DNA from: Erysipelotrichaceae bacterium
GTDB lineage: Bacteria > Bacillota_I > Bacilli_A > RFN20 > CAG-449
Assembly: GCA_015059095.1 (NCBI GenBank)
Contig: SVBA01000014.1
Location: 4,907 to 51,342 of the forward strand
Direction: 5' to 3'
DNA length: 46,436 nucleotides
This document shows, piece by piece, positions 31,913 through 40,839 of the stretch; the stretch's first letter is position 1; every line of letters begins with the position of its first letter. The notes under the pieces were generated by a model, which did no database searches, was not told the DNA's origin, and was given only the letters and a program-made list of their open reading frames with translations. A program made the position numbers and the translations under genes.

Positions 31913-32890
31913 ATGAAGCAAACAATTAAGTTTCAAAGAGTATCATTGTTTAGAAGAATTTGTTCCATAATTTTTGATGGAATAATTGCAGTATGTCTTT
32001 TTGTCATCCTTTTTGCTTTCGTTAGTCAACCTACCATTTCATCAACTACTTCTTATGATGAAACATACGAAAAATATAATAATGAATTAGTTTCTACACA
32101 TTTATATTTATATTATGAAGAAAATCAAGCGGTCTCTTTAATATCAGGGAATTATGATAAATATTTACTAGAATTTTATAATGATAATGATTTTAATTAT
32201 GATTATGAAGATTATTATCAGTTAAAATATGAAAAATCAAATATTAATCCTTCCTTAGATAGTAAAGAAGTACCACTTTTTATTTATAACGAAGATAATG
32301 ATACATTTTTAGAAAATGTATATGTATTAGATAAAGATGGTAATTTTACTAGTGAGATAGATGAAGAAAAGAAAATCAAAGTAAATGAATTTTATAAAAA
32401 TTTATTAAATGATTTGAATGCAAAAATATTAAATCAAGAAAAAGTTTTAGAATATACTCAAAAATTAACTGCACTTACAATGCTGATGTTTTTTATAGCG
32501 ATTATACCAACTATAATCATTTTATATTTATTAATACCGTTATTAATTAAAGATGGTACAACAATGGGGAAAAAGATGCTACAAATGCGAGTTATTGATG
32601 CAAAAAGTGGGAAAGATGCGAGTAAATTTCAATTGCTTATTCGCTTTGTTTTCTTTGCATTGATTAATGTAGTATTAGGTATTTTTACATATGGATTAAC
32701 GATTGTTTTTTCAATTATTATGATGTTCATTTTTAAAACTAGACAAACTTTACATGACTTAGTGTCTGGAACTATGGTTGTTTGTAATTCGTTTAGTGAA
32801 AGTGAAAAAATATCTCAAAATGAAATAATTGAAATTACTTTTGATGATGGAAGAAAAGAAGAAGTAAATGAAGAGGCAGTAGAGGAATAA
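31913..32890 (+). CDS. RDD family membrane protein (first of a tandem pair)
   Basis: A 325-residue membrane protein. The first helix (about residues 13-35) carries the R-x-x-x-x-x-F-D-G-I start of RDD domains. An extracytoplasmic Tyr/Asp/Asn-rich stretch of about 140 residues follows, then three more helices with the conserved G-T-T-M-G-K-K-M-L-Q-M-R-V-I-D and T-L-H-D-L-V-S-G-T. The acidic C-terminal tail is cytoplasmic. Some RDD proteins act as transporters, but function here is unknown. The ATG at 31913 follows AGAGGGA; in-frame ATGs at 31850 and 31901 are less well placed. Three bases separate it from its paralogue. Confidence 0.8.
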   Translation: MKQTIKFQRVSLFRRICSIIFDGIIAVCLFVILFAFVSQPTISSTTSYDETYEKYNNELVSTHLYLYYEENQAVSLISGNYDKYLLEFYNDNDFNYDYEDYYQLKYEKSNINPSLDSKEVPLFIYNEDNDTFLENVYVLDKDGNFTSEIDEEKKIKVNEFYKNLLNDLNAKILNQEKVLEYTQKLTALTMLMFFIAIIPTIIILYLLIPLLIKDGTTMGKKMLQMRVIDAKSGKDASKFQLLIRFVFFALINVVLGIFTYGLTIVFSIIMMFIFKTRQTLHDLVSGTMVVCNSFSESEKISQNEIIEITFDDGRKEEVNEEAVEE

Positions 32891-32893
32891 AAT

Positions 32894-33712
32894 ATGTCTA
32901 AAAAGCAAGAAAAAATTAATAAAAATGTGTCAATTTATACTCCAAAAACTCCTAAAAATAGTAAAAGATTTGCGGCTTGGGTAGTAGATATGATTTTAAT
33001 AATTGTAGTCGCGACAGGTATTGCGTTTTTAACTAGTTTATTATATGGATATGATAAGTATAATAATGCTTGTATTGAAAAGGAAATAGAGTATGGATTA
33101 TATGTTGAGCAAGAAAAAGGTCCTATTAGTTTTGAAGGAAAAAACTATGTATTAATTACAGATATTGAAGGAATTAGCGAAGAAGAAGTTAATCAAAGAT
33201 TAACTAACCTTTCAAAAGATAGTGAATATCAAGAGGCTTATCAAAAAAGAAGTATAGGTCCTGTAGTTATTGTTACAACCGGATTATTCGGATCATTATT
33301 AATATTTGAGCTTATTCTTCCATTATGTTTAAAACATGGTAGAACCATAGGTATGAGATTTTTCGATATAGGTTATGTGACTGATGAAGGCATTGAAGTA
33401 GGGTTTAAACAATTATTTATTCGTTTTTTATTTGGTAAATTGGTTGTTCAAGCGTTAATTCCATATGCGGGAATTATGTATATCATTTATCCAAGTTATT
33501 ATACAATTGTCGGTTTTGTAGCGTTATTTGGGGTACCTATTCTTAATATGTTATTAATGTATATAACTCCAGAAAAAAGAGGAATTCACGATTTTATTTC
33601 TAAATGTGTCCCAGTAGATAACTCATGTCAAATCTATTTTAAAACAGTTGATGAATTATCTAGGGCTAAAGCAGAAGAGGAAAGAAATAAAAATGAGAAA
33701 AAGTATTATTAA
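32894..33712 (+). CDS. RDD family membrane protein (second of a tandem pair)
   Basis: A 272-residue membrane protein with the same plan as its neighbour: first helix with K-R-F-A-A-W-V-V-D-M-I-L, a shorter extracytoplasmic insertion (about 55-110), then H-G-R-T-I-G-M-R-F-F-D-I and R-G-I-H-D-F-I-S-K at the end of the domain. It also has a charged C-terminal tail. The tight spacing suggests the two RDD proteins are co-made and may form a hetero-oligomer. Confidence 0.8.
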   Translation: MSKKQEKINKNVSIYTPKTPKNSKRFAAWVVDMILIIVVATGIAFLTSLLYGYDKYNNACIEKEIEYGLYVEQEKGPISFEGKNYVLITDIEGISEEEVNQRLTNLSKDSEYQEAYQKRSIGPVVIVTTGLFGSLLIFELILPLCLKHGRTIGMRFFDIGYVTDEGIEVGFKQLFIRFLFGKLVVQALIPYAGIMYIIYPSYYTIVGFVALFGVPILNMLLMYITPEKRGIHDFISKCVPVDNSCQIYFKTVDELSRAKAEEERNKNEKKYY

Positions 33713-33737
33713 TTTATCTATAAGATAGATAATTAAT
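33708..33737 (+). terminator. Hairpin after the RDD pair
   Basis: A 13-bp stem with one bulged T (left arm 33708-33721, right arm 33725-33737) begins within the stop codon. Only two T follow, so termination may be weak and some read-through into the transporter operon is possible. Confidence 0.5.
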
Positions 33738-33766
33738 TTGACTTTAACTTATACAAATATTAGAAT
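33738..33766 (+). promoter_or_regulatory. Promoter of the nuclease-transporter operon
   Basis: TTGACT (33738-33743) and TAGAAT (33761-33766) are separated by 17 bases. A small TAGCA-ATA-TGCTA hairpin (33774-33786) lies at the predicted start. A second -10-like TATAAT at 33797-33802 has no -35 partner. Confidence 0.65.
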
Positions 33767-33826
33767 TAAAGTATAGCAATATGCTAGAAGTAAAAATATA
33801 ATTTTTAAAAATAGGATGGTAAGATT

Positions 33827-34702
33827 ATGCAAGAAAGAGTATTAGGATCAATCATTATGGGCGGAATCGCTATTTTAGGCGTTGTCTGGGCAGTTATTGA
33901 AGGTGTCCCACCTTTAACAAAAGCTAAAAAACAAGAAAGTGAATTAGAAAGCAAAATAGTTGAAAAAGTCAATAACAAATATGGTCTTTCATTAACTGAA
34001 TTAGATATTAGAAGAGTAACTTTTGTCACTAGAGGCGTCGAAGAAGAATATAGAGGTGGAACTAGAGTTGTTCCATATCCATTAATTAGCTTAGAAGGAT
34101 TTACAGAAGATGAAAAATATTTTAAATGCGATGTTTTAGGTGATGATGATTATATTTTAGATTTACAACAAAAGATTGGATCAAGTGTAACTCTAGCTCA
34201 CATTGCTTTAGAATATGATATTTATCAAAACTATTCAATGACTTTATCAGAACTATTAAACACTATTGTTAATGATAGAGACTCAACATTTGAATCATTC
34301 TCATTTGGTGACGGATTATATGGTAGATTGCAATCTGATGCAGGTGTATCAATTTATGGAGTTGATGATACAGATAGAGATTATGCAGACGCTAAAATCT
34401 ATACTGTCGAAGAAGCAATTGAAGCTGTTAAAGATTTCGAATATGGAGAAAGATCTGAAGAAGAAGTTTTCTTAAGAGGCACAATCGAAAGTGTAGTATC
34501 TTCTTATGATGAAAGTGCTAAAACAACTTATTACACTTTCAAGTTAGTTACTAACGGAAAAGATGATGCACATAGATTTGAAATTTTCTCTGCTAAAACT
34601 TTAGATGATAAAGTTGATGCGAGTAAATTAGTTGTTGGTGCTACAGTAACTTGTAAGGGTTATCTATCAACAAACATGGCTTATAAAGAAGCTAATAAAT
34701 AG
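33827..34702 (+). CDS. Membrane-anchored protein with a C-terminal OB-fold-like domain
   Basis: A 291-residue protein with a single N-terminal helix (about 6-24) and an extracytoplasmic body. Residues about 205-285 look like a small OB-fold: E-V-F-L-R-G-T-I-E-S-V-V, a strand-rich middle, then V-V-G-A-T-V-T-C-K-G-Y-L-S. Similar segments occur in the last two lipoproteins of this unit, which suggests a related job. The protein stops soon after the K-G-Y strand, so the final strand of the OB-fold may be missing. Ribosome binding site is a modest AGGATGG. No family is recognised. Confidence 0.55.
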   Translation: MQERVLGSIIMGGIAILGVVWAVIEGVPPLTKAKKQESELESKIVEKVNNKYGLSLTELDIRRVTFVTRGVEEEYRGGTRVVPYPLISLEGFTEDEKYFKCDVLGDDDYILDLQQKIGSSVTLAHIALEYDIYQNYSMTLSELLNTIVNDRDSTFESFSFGDGLYGRLQSDAGVSIYGVDDTDRDYADAKIYTVEEAIEAVKDFEYGERSEEEVFLRGTIESVVSSYDESAKTTYYTFKLVTNGKDDAHRFEIFSAKTLDDKVDASKLVVGATVTCKGYLSTNMAYKEANK

Positions 34703-34863
34703 GTTAAAACATTATTAAAATGTTGAGCTGAAATGTAGACATAGCAAAGTAAGCAATGAATTATTTCATTATATAAATATGTCAAATAATAAAAACAACA
34801 TTTAGAGAGTGTGGAACTCTAGATGAAAAAGAATCAATTTTCAATTAGGAGGAAAAAGAAATT
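34703..34863 (+). other. 161-base structured spacer before the ABC genes
   Basis: No gene is supported here. Three small inverted repeats are visible: AACATT/AATGTT (34709-34725 region), AATGAA-TTAT-TTCATT (34755-34770), and TAGAGAGT with ACTCTA around 34803-34822. None has a T-run. No convincing promoter is seen, so the spacer is probably transcribed and could adjust the ratio of upstream to downstream products. Confidence 0.4.
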
Positions 34864-35946
34864 ATGAGAGTTAAATTAGAAAACTTAACTAAGATTTTCC
34901 CAAACAAGAAAGATTCTGGAGAAGTTATTGCTGTTAACGATTTCACATTTGAAATCCCAGACGGTAAATTAATTGGTCTTCTAGGTCCTTCAGGTTGTGG
35001 TAAATCAACAACATTATTTATGCTAAGTGGTCTTCAAAAACCAAGTGGAGGTCACATCTATTTCGGTGATGAAGATGTAACAAACTTACCACCAGAAAAA
35101 CGTGGCGTTGGTTTAGTATTCCAAAACTATGCTTTATACCCACATATGACAGTTAAACAAAACATCATGTTCCCACTTCAAAGTCAAAAAATGGCTAAAA
35201 GAGAAATGATGGATAGAGTTCTTGAAGCTGCTAAACTTGTTCAAATTGATGAATTACTTGAACGTAAACCAAGTGAATTATCAGGTGGTCAACAACAACG
35301 TGTAGCTATCGCTCGTGCTTTAGTAAAATCACCTAACGTTCTATTATTAGACGAACCATTATCTAACTTAGACGCTAGATTAAGATTACAAACACGTGAA
35401 GAAATTAGACGTATCCAAAGAGATACAAAAGTAACAACAATCTTCGTTACTCATGACCAAGAAGAAGCTATGAGTATTTCAGATTTAATCGTCGTTATGA
35501 AAAAAGGTGTTGTCCAACAAATCGATGAACCTCAAAAAGTTTATGACGAACCAGTAAATCTATTCGTTGCTAAATTCTTAGGTACACCTCCAATTAACGT
35601 CTTCGTAGGTAAGATCGAAAATGGTTCATTATATATCGGAGAGGAATGTGTTTCTAAATTTAACGCACCTGATCAAGAAGTTTATGTTGCAGTAAGACCT
35701 GAAGGATTCAATGTTGATCCAAATGGTCCATTCAGTGCAACTATGAAATCTGTCGAAGTAATGGGAAGAGATAGCTCAATTGTTTCCACACATCCAGCAG
35801 CTGAAACTCCAATCATTAGATCGATTATTGCTTCAGATACAAATGTTGTTCCTGATGCTAACGGAAAAGTTCACTTCACTTTAAAACCTTATAAAACATT
35901 CGTATTCAATAAGGAAACAGAAGAAAGAGTTATCTCTAAAGAATAA
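34864..35946 (+). CDS. ABC transporter ATP-binding protein, MalK/UgpC/MsmK type
   Basis: A 360-residue ATPase. Walker A is G-P-S-G-C-G-K-S (41-48), signature L-S-G-G-Q-Q-Q-R (139-146), Walker B L-L-L-D-E-P (160-165), followed by L-S-N-L-D-A-R-L-R. From about residue 245 it has the C-terminal OB-type regulatory domain (V-A-V-R-P-E-G-F) found in ATPases of carbohydrate-family importers. Codon use resembles highly expressed genes. AGGAGG precedes the ATG. It heads the transporter genes, with 12 bases to the first permease. Confidence 0.9.
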   Translation: MRVKLENLTKIFPNKKDSGEVIAVNDFTFEIPDGKLIGLLGPSGCGKSTTLFMLSGLQKPSGGHIYFGDEDVTNLPPEKRGVGLVFQNYALYPHMTVKQNIMFPLQSQKMAKREMMDRVLEAAKLVQIDELLERKPSELSGGQQQRVAIARALVKSPNVLLLDEPLSNLDARLRLQTREEIRRIQRDTKVTTIFVTHDQEEAMSISDLIVVMKKGVVQQIDEPQKVYDEPVNLFVAKFLGTPPINVFVGKIENGSLYIGEECVSKFNAPDQEVYVAVRPEGFNVDPNGPFSATMKSVEVMGRDSSIVSTHPAAETPIIRSIIASDTNVVPDANGKVHFTLKPYKTFVFNKETEERVISKE

Positions 35947-35958
35947 AGGAGTTAGTAT

Positions 35959-36987
35959 ATGGTAGATTCAAAACAACAATGGAAAGCGTGGGTGTATCTT
36001 CTACCAGCACTTATTTTATTAGCAGTATTTACTGTTTATCCAATTATTAATACTGTTAAAATTTCTTTACTTGAAGGTTATCAACCTTTAGGTGCAGTTG
36101 GTGGAGAACAATATGCTATCGGCTTTGCAAACTTTACAAAAGTTATTCAATATAAAGATTTCTTAACTTGTTTAAAAAATACCGTATTACTTTGTGTTCT
36201 TACAGTTCCATTATCATGTTTCTTAGCATTAATTGTTGCTGTATGTTTAAACTCAATCGGTAGACTAGGTAAATTACTTCAAACAATTTACTTCTTACCT
36301 TATGTAACTAACTCAATTGCCATCGGTATGGTATTCGCTATGATGTTCAATATCGTTGGTCTTACTTCTGTAGAAGTTCAAGGTTATACAGGTACATTTG
36401 AAATTTATAACATCTATGTTGACTCTAATGGAGTTGAAAGAGGTTATATTGCTCAATCTTGGGGTATTGTTAATAACTTAATTCAAGCATTTGGTGGAGA
36501 TCCTATTAACTGGATTAACGCATTTAAAAATATTAACCAAGAAGGTGCTTCTACTTATGTAGCAAATATCACTGTAATGGTTATCTATATTGTATGGAAC
36601 GCTTTACCATTTAAAATCTTAATTTTATTAGGTGGTCTTCAAGGTGTTAATAAACAATATTATGAAGCGGCAAAAATTGATGGTGCTTCAAGAATTAGGA
36701 CATTCTTTAGAATTACCGTTCCATTATTATCTCCTATGATTGCATATGTAGTAATTACAGGATTTATTGGTGGATTTAAAGAATATTCAAGTATTGTCGG
36801 TATCTTCGGTGAAGATATGGGTCCTGCTGGTGATGGATCATTAATGACAATCGTTGGTTATATTTATAAACAAATTTCTAGTAATAGTTATGGGGTTGCT
36901 TCTGCTGCTTCATTAATCTTATTCGGAATTATTCTAGCAGTTACATTAGTTAACCTATATGTATCTAGCAAGAATACTCATTATTAG
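35959..36987 (+). CDS. ABC transporter permease, MalF/UgpA type
   Basis: A 342-residue inner-membrane permease with about six helices and a longer loop between helices 3 and 4 (about 140-200). The EAA loop reads Y-Y-E-A-A-K-I-D-G-A-S-R-I-R-T-F-F (about 230-246), which contacts the ATPase. The sequence belongs to the carbohydrate-uptake class 1 family by type, but such permeases also carry other solutes. AAAGGAG precedes the ATG; the second permease follows 10 bases later. Confidence 0.88.
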   Translation: MVDSKQQWKAWVYLLPALILLAVFTVYPIINTVKISLLEGYQPLGAVGGEQYAIGFANFTKVIQYKDFLTCLKNTVLLCVLTVPLSCFLALIVAVCLNSIGRLGKLLQTIYFLPYVTNSIAIGMVFAMMFNIVGLTSVEVQGYTGTFEIYNIYVDSNGVERGYIAQSWGIVNNLIQAFGGDPINWINAFKNINQEGASTYVANITVMVIYIVWNALPFKILILLGGLQGVNKQYYEAAKIDGASRIRTFFRITVPLLSPMIAYVVITGFIGGFKEYSSIVGIFGEDMGPAGDGSLMTIVGYIYKQISSNSYGVASAASLILFGIILAVTLVNLYVSSKNTHY

Positions 36988-36997
36988 GAGGTGCAAT

Positions 36998-37996
36998 ATG
37001 GAAGAAAATAAAAACTTAAACGTTGAAACTCCTAATTTAGAAGAAGCTACATCTAAATATTCGGCTTTAACTTCTGCTAATAACTCTTTAGCAGCAGCGC
37101 TTAAAAAAGATGCAGCAACTTATGATGTAAAAAAGGTAGAAAGAAATGCAAAAATTCAAAAAACAATAGTAACAGTCATTATTTATGCATTCTTATTCTT
37201 CTTAGCAATCGTGGTAATCTTCCCATTCTATTGGATGATTATCTCATCATTAAAAACTTATGATGAATATATTTTATCTACTCCAACTTTCTGGCCTACT
37301 CAAACAGTTTACTGGAAAAACTATGTAGATGCATATTCTGCAGCTAACTTGGGTTTATTATTCTTAAATACAGTATATGTTGGTTTAGTATCAACTTTAT
37401 TATCATTAGTTATTACAGTTCTATCAGCATTTGCATTTGCTAGATTAGAATTCAAAGGAAGAGATTCAATGTTCGCATTCATGCTTGCAACAATGATGAT
37501 TCCTGGTGAATTATTCACAATTACTAACTATCAAACAGTTATTGTATTCTTAGATTGGAAAAATACATTCACAGCACTTATTGTTCCATTCTTAGTATCT
37601 GTCTTCTATATTTATTTATTAAGACAAAACTTCAAACAAATTCCAAACGAGTTATATCTTGCTGCTAAAGTAGACGGCAAAACAGATATGGAATACTTAT
37701 TAAAAGTAATGATTCCATTAGCACTTCCTTCATTAATTTCTATTACAATTTTAAAGATGATGGGTGCTTGGAACTCATATATCTGGCCTCGTTTAGTTAC
37801 AGACGATACAACTCATAAATTAATTACTAATGGTCTTCGTGGTGCATCATTCTTCGTTGATGGTGATGAAAACAAGATCAACTATCCTGCGCAAATGGCA
37901 GCAGTAGTAATTGTATCCGCTCCACTATTCTTAGTATTTATCTTCTTAAGAAAATACATTATGAAGGGTGTTTCAAGAAGCGGTATTAAAGGTTAG
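36998..37996 (+). CDS. ABC transporter permease, MalG/UgpE type
   Basis: A 332-residue permease. An unusual hydrophilic N-terminal extension of about 50 residues precedes the six helices. The EAA loop is L-Y-L-A-A-K-V-D-G-K-T-D-M-E-Y-L-L-K (about residues 218-235), and the C-terminus M-K-G-V-S-R-S-G-I-K-G matches the MalG-type ending M-x-G-x-x-x-G-x-x-K-G. The ATG at 36998 follows AGGAGGTG at ideal spacing; the frame is open upstream but overlaps the preceding gene. Confidence 0.88.
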   Translation: MEENKNLNVETPNLEEATSKYSALTSANNSLAAALKKDAATYDVKKVERNAKIQKTIVTVIIYAFLFFLAIVVIFPFYWMIISSLKTYDEYILSTPTFWPTQTVYWKNYVDAYSAANLGLLFLNTVYVGLVSTLLSLVITVLSAFAFARLEFKGRDSMFAFMLATMMIPGELFTITNYQTVIVFLDWKNTFTALIVPFLVSVFYIYLLRQNFKQIPNELYLAAKVDGKTDMEYLLKVMIPLALPSLISITILKMMGAWNSYIWPRLVTDDTTHKLITNGLRGASFFVDGDENKINYPAQMAAVVIVSAPLFLVFIFLRKYIMKGVSRSGIKG

Positions 37997-38057
37997 GAAT
38001 ATCGATATCCGTATGTGGTATCTTATTCATATAAAAAAGGAAAGGGAAAAAAAGAAA

Positions 38058-39428
38058 ATGAAAAAAATTAACAAATTATCATTAGTATTACTATTAGGCT
38101 CATTACTTTCAGTAGCTTCATGTGGTAATCCAGGATCATCTCAAAACCCTAATGAAGAAGTCGAAATTACTTTCTATTCAACAATGGGTGCAAGCTTAAA
38201 AGCAGTATTTGATACTTATTTAGAAGATTTCAATGCTGAATATCCTAACATTAAAGTAACTCACAACAATGAAATCGGTGGTTATGATGAAGTTAGAGAT
38301 CAAACTGCAACTGAGTTATCAGTTGGTGCAGGTCCAGATATCGTTTATTGTTATGCTGACCACGTTGCTCTTTATAACAAAACAAAGAAAGTTGTTGCAT
38401 TAGATTCTTATATCGATGACAAAAACGTAGGTTTATCAGATGATGAATATAATGATTTCATTCCAGGATACTTAAAGGAAGGTTCACAATTTGGTGATGG
38501 TAAAACTTATATGTTACCATGGTCAAAATCTACTGAAATCTTATATTACAATAAAGATGTATTCGCAAAATTAAATTTACAAGTTCCAACAAAATGGTTT
38601 GGTGAAGACGATCCAACATCTATGGAATATGTTTGTAAAAAATTAAAAGAATACGATGCAAACTCTATCCCATTAGGTTATGACTCAGAAGCTAACTTCT
38701 TTATTACACAATGTGAACAAATGAATTTACCATATACATCTGCTACAGGTGAAAACTTCTTATTCAATACTCAAGCTCACAAAGATCACTTTGCAAAATT
38801 TAAAGCTTGGTATGATAAAGGTTATATCACAACTCAAGCTATTTATGGTTCTTATACATCAGGTTTATTCATTGAAACTGGTGCAGAAAATCAAAAATCA
38901 TATATGTCAATTGGTTCATCAGCTGGTGCTAAACACCAATGTCCAGATGCAGTTGGCGGAAAAGATCCATTCCAAGTTGGTATGGCACAAATCCCTCAAC
39001 ACAATGAAAACAACAAAAAAGTTATTTCTCAAGGTCCATCTGTTTGTTTATTAAATAATGGCAACCAAGCAAAAATTGATGCTGCATGGAAATTAGCAAA
39101 ATGGTTTACAACTAATGTTGAATTCCAAGCTGAATTCTCAATTGCTTCTGGTTATGTTCCAGTAATTCAATCAGTAATGGAAAATGAAACATACGCTGCT
39201 CACATCGCTTCTGCTGAAAACGAAGCTACTCCACAAGAAGATAGAGCTCCAGCTTATGCTACAAAAATTTGTATGGATCAAGTAGACAACTACTTCACAT
39301 CTCCAGCATTCGTTGGTTCTTCTGAAGCTCGTTCTCAAGTTGGTAACTTAATTACTCAATACTTCAAAGGCACAGATATTGATACAGCATTTGCTGATGC
39401 AATTGCAAAATGTAAAGCAGCTCTATAA
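38058..39428 (+). CDS. ABC transporter substrate-binding lipoprotein (copy 1)
   Basis: A 456-residue lipoprotein (lipobox S-V-A-S-C, Cys22). The mature part is a family 1 solute-binding protein: V-E-I-T-F-Y-S-T-M-G, then Y-L-E-D-F-N-A-E-Y-P-N-I-K-V, a G-A-G-P-D-I-V segment, and W-S-K-S-T-E-I-L-Y-Y-N-K-D-V-F in the hinge region. It delivers substrate to the two permeases. The ATG at 38058 follows AAAGGAAAGGG; upstream in-frame ATGs overlap the permease gene and lack the signal peptide. A close paralogue follows 28 bases later. Confidence 0.9.
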   Translation: MKKINKLSLVLLLGSLLSVASCGNPGSSQNPNEEVEITFYSTMGASLKAVFDTYLEDFNAEYPNIKVTHNNEIGGYDEVRDQTATELSVGAGPDIVYCYADHVALYNKTKKVVALDSYIDDKNVGLSDDEYNDFIPGYLKEGSQFGDGKTYMLPWSKSTEILYYNKDVFAKLNLQVPTKWFGEDDPTSMEYVCKKLKEYDANSIPLGYDSEANFFITQCEQMNLPYTSATGENFLFNTQAHKDHFAKFKAWYDKGYITTQAIYGSYTSGLFIETGAENQKSYMSIGSSAGAKHQCPDAVGGKDPFQVGMAQIPQHNENNKKVISQGPSVCLLNNGNQAKIDAAWKLAKWFTTNVEFQAEFSIASGYVPVIQSVMENETYAAHIASAENEATPQEDRAPAYATKICMDQVDNYFTSPAFVGSSEARSQVGNLITQYFKGTDIDTAFADAIAKCKAAL

Positions 39429-39456
39429 TTAAAATTTAGAAAAAAAGGAGAAACAT

Positions 39457-40827
39457 ATGACACATAACAAATCTTTATTAAAAACTGCATTAATTTCAAC
39501 TATGTTATTATGTGGTGCTGTGTCTTGTTCAGATCCTAAACCTGAAATGGGTCCTGTAAACTTCCAAGTTCCTGAAGAAGGATTTAATACTTCTCAAGAT
39601 GTAACTATTAAATTCTATACTACAATGGGACAAGATTTACAAAATGTTTTCAATTTATATTTAGAAGATTTTAATGCTTTATATCCAAATATTCACGTTG
39701 ATGCACAATTTATTGGTGGTTATGATGATGTTCGTGACCAAATGAATACTGAAATTGCATCAGGTAAATCAGATGTTAACGTTGCATATTGTTATCCAGA
39801 CCATATCGCAACGTATAACACTGCAAAATCAGTAATTACTTTAGATAACTTAATCGATGATCCAACTTATGGATTTAGTGATGCAGAAGTGTTTGATTTT
39901 GTAAAAGCATATTATGAAGAAGGTTCTTCATTAGGTGATGGAAAGATGTATTCTTTACCATTCTCAAAATCTTCTGAAGTCTTATATTACAATAAGACAG
40001 TATTTGAAAAACACGACTTAACTGCTCCAACTCATTGGTTCAGTGAAAATGAAAATGATAAAACATCAATGGAATATGTTTGTGGCGCTTTAAAAGCATT
40101 ATACCCAGACTCAATTCCATTAGGTTATGATTCAGATTCAAACTGGTTCATTACAATGTGTGCTCAAAACAATATTCCTTATACTGCAGCAACAGGAAAT
40201 AACTATTTATTTAATAATGATAGTGCAAAGGAATTTGTTGGAACATTCAAAAATTGGTTTGATAAGGGTTGGTTAACTACTAAATCATTATATGGTGGTT
40301 ATACTTCAACATTATTTACAACTACAGATAAACAAAATAGTTTCATGACTATTGGTTCTTCTGCTGGTGCATCTCACCAAAGTCCATCTGATGGTAGATT
40401 TGAAGTTGATATTGTTCCAGTTCCTCAATGTAATGAAGATAATAAGGCAGTAATTCAACAAGGTCCAAACGTTTGTATTTTCAATAATACAGATCCTCAA
40501 AAAATTATGGCGTCTTGGTTATTTGTAAAATTCTTTACAACTAATGTTGAATTCCAAGCTCAATTCTCAATGACTTCAGGTTATACTCCAGTTATTAAAT
40601 CAGTATTTGAAAACGATACTTATAAAGAATTCTTAAATGATAAAACAAATATTCAAGCTTTATCTACTAAAGTTTGTGTAGAACAAGAAGCAAATTACTT
40701 TACTTCTCCAGCATTTGATGGTTCTTCAATGGCTCGTGATCAAGTAGGTACTATTATTAATAGAGTATTTAAAGGTGAAGATATTAACACTGTATTTGCT
40801 GATGCTGTAGCAAATTGTCAAAAATAG
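39457..40827 (+). CDS. ABC transporter substrate-binding lipoprotein (copy 2)
   Basis: A 456-residue lipoprotein (Cys24 in G-A-V-S-C), a paralogue of the preceding gene along its whole length: I-K-F-Y-T-T-M-G, Y-L-E-D-F-N-A-L-Y-P-N-I, I-G-G-Y-D-D-V-R-D-Q and F-S-K-S-S-E-V-L-Y-Y-N-K align directly. The two arose by tandem duplication and have diverged clearly, notably replacing G-A-G-P-D with G-K-S-D-V. They may bind different substrates for one transporter. AAAGGAG precedes the ATG. Confidence 0.9.
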   Translation: MTHNKSLLKTALISTMLLCGAVSCSDPKPEMGPVNFQVPEEGFNTSQDVTIKFYTTMGQDLQNVFNLYLEDFNALYPNIHVDAQFIGGYDDVRDQMNTEIASGKSDVNVAYCYPDHIATYNTAKSVITLDNLIDDPTYGFSDAEVFDFVKAYYEEGSSLGDGKMYSLPFSKSSEVLYYNKTVFEKHDLTAPTHWFSENENDKTSMEYVCGALKALYPDSIPLGYDSDSNWFITMCAQNNIPYTAATGNNYLFNNDSAKEFVGTFKNWFDKGWLTTKSLYGGYTSTLFTTTDKQNSFMTIGSSAGASHQSPSDGRFEVDIVPVPQCNEDNKAVIQQGPNVCIFNNTDPQKIMASWLFVKFFTTNVEFQAQFSMTSGYTPVIKSVFENDTYKEFLNDKTNIQALSTKVCVEQEANYFTSPAFDGSSMARDQVGTIINRVFKGEDINTVFADAVANCQK

Positions 40828-40839
40828 TAGGTGAAATCT

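Noticed and set aside
34823-34867. 14-codon open frame before the ABC ATPase
   Set aside because: No good ribosome binding site, and a basic Lys/Arg-rich product that follows from the A/G-rich site for the next gene. Mentioned only as part of the spacer finding.
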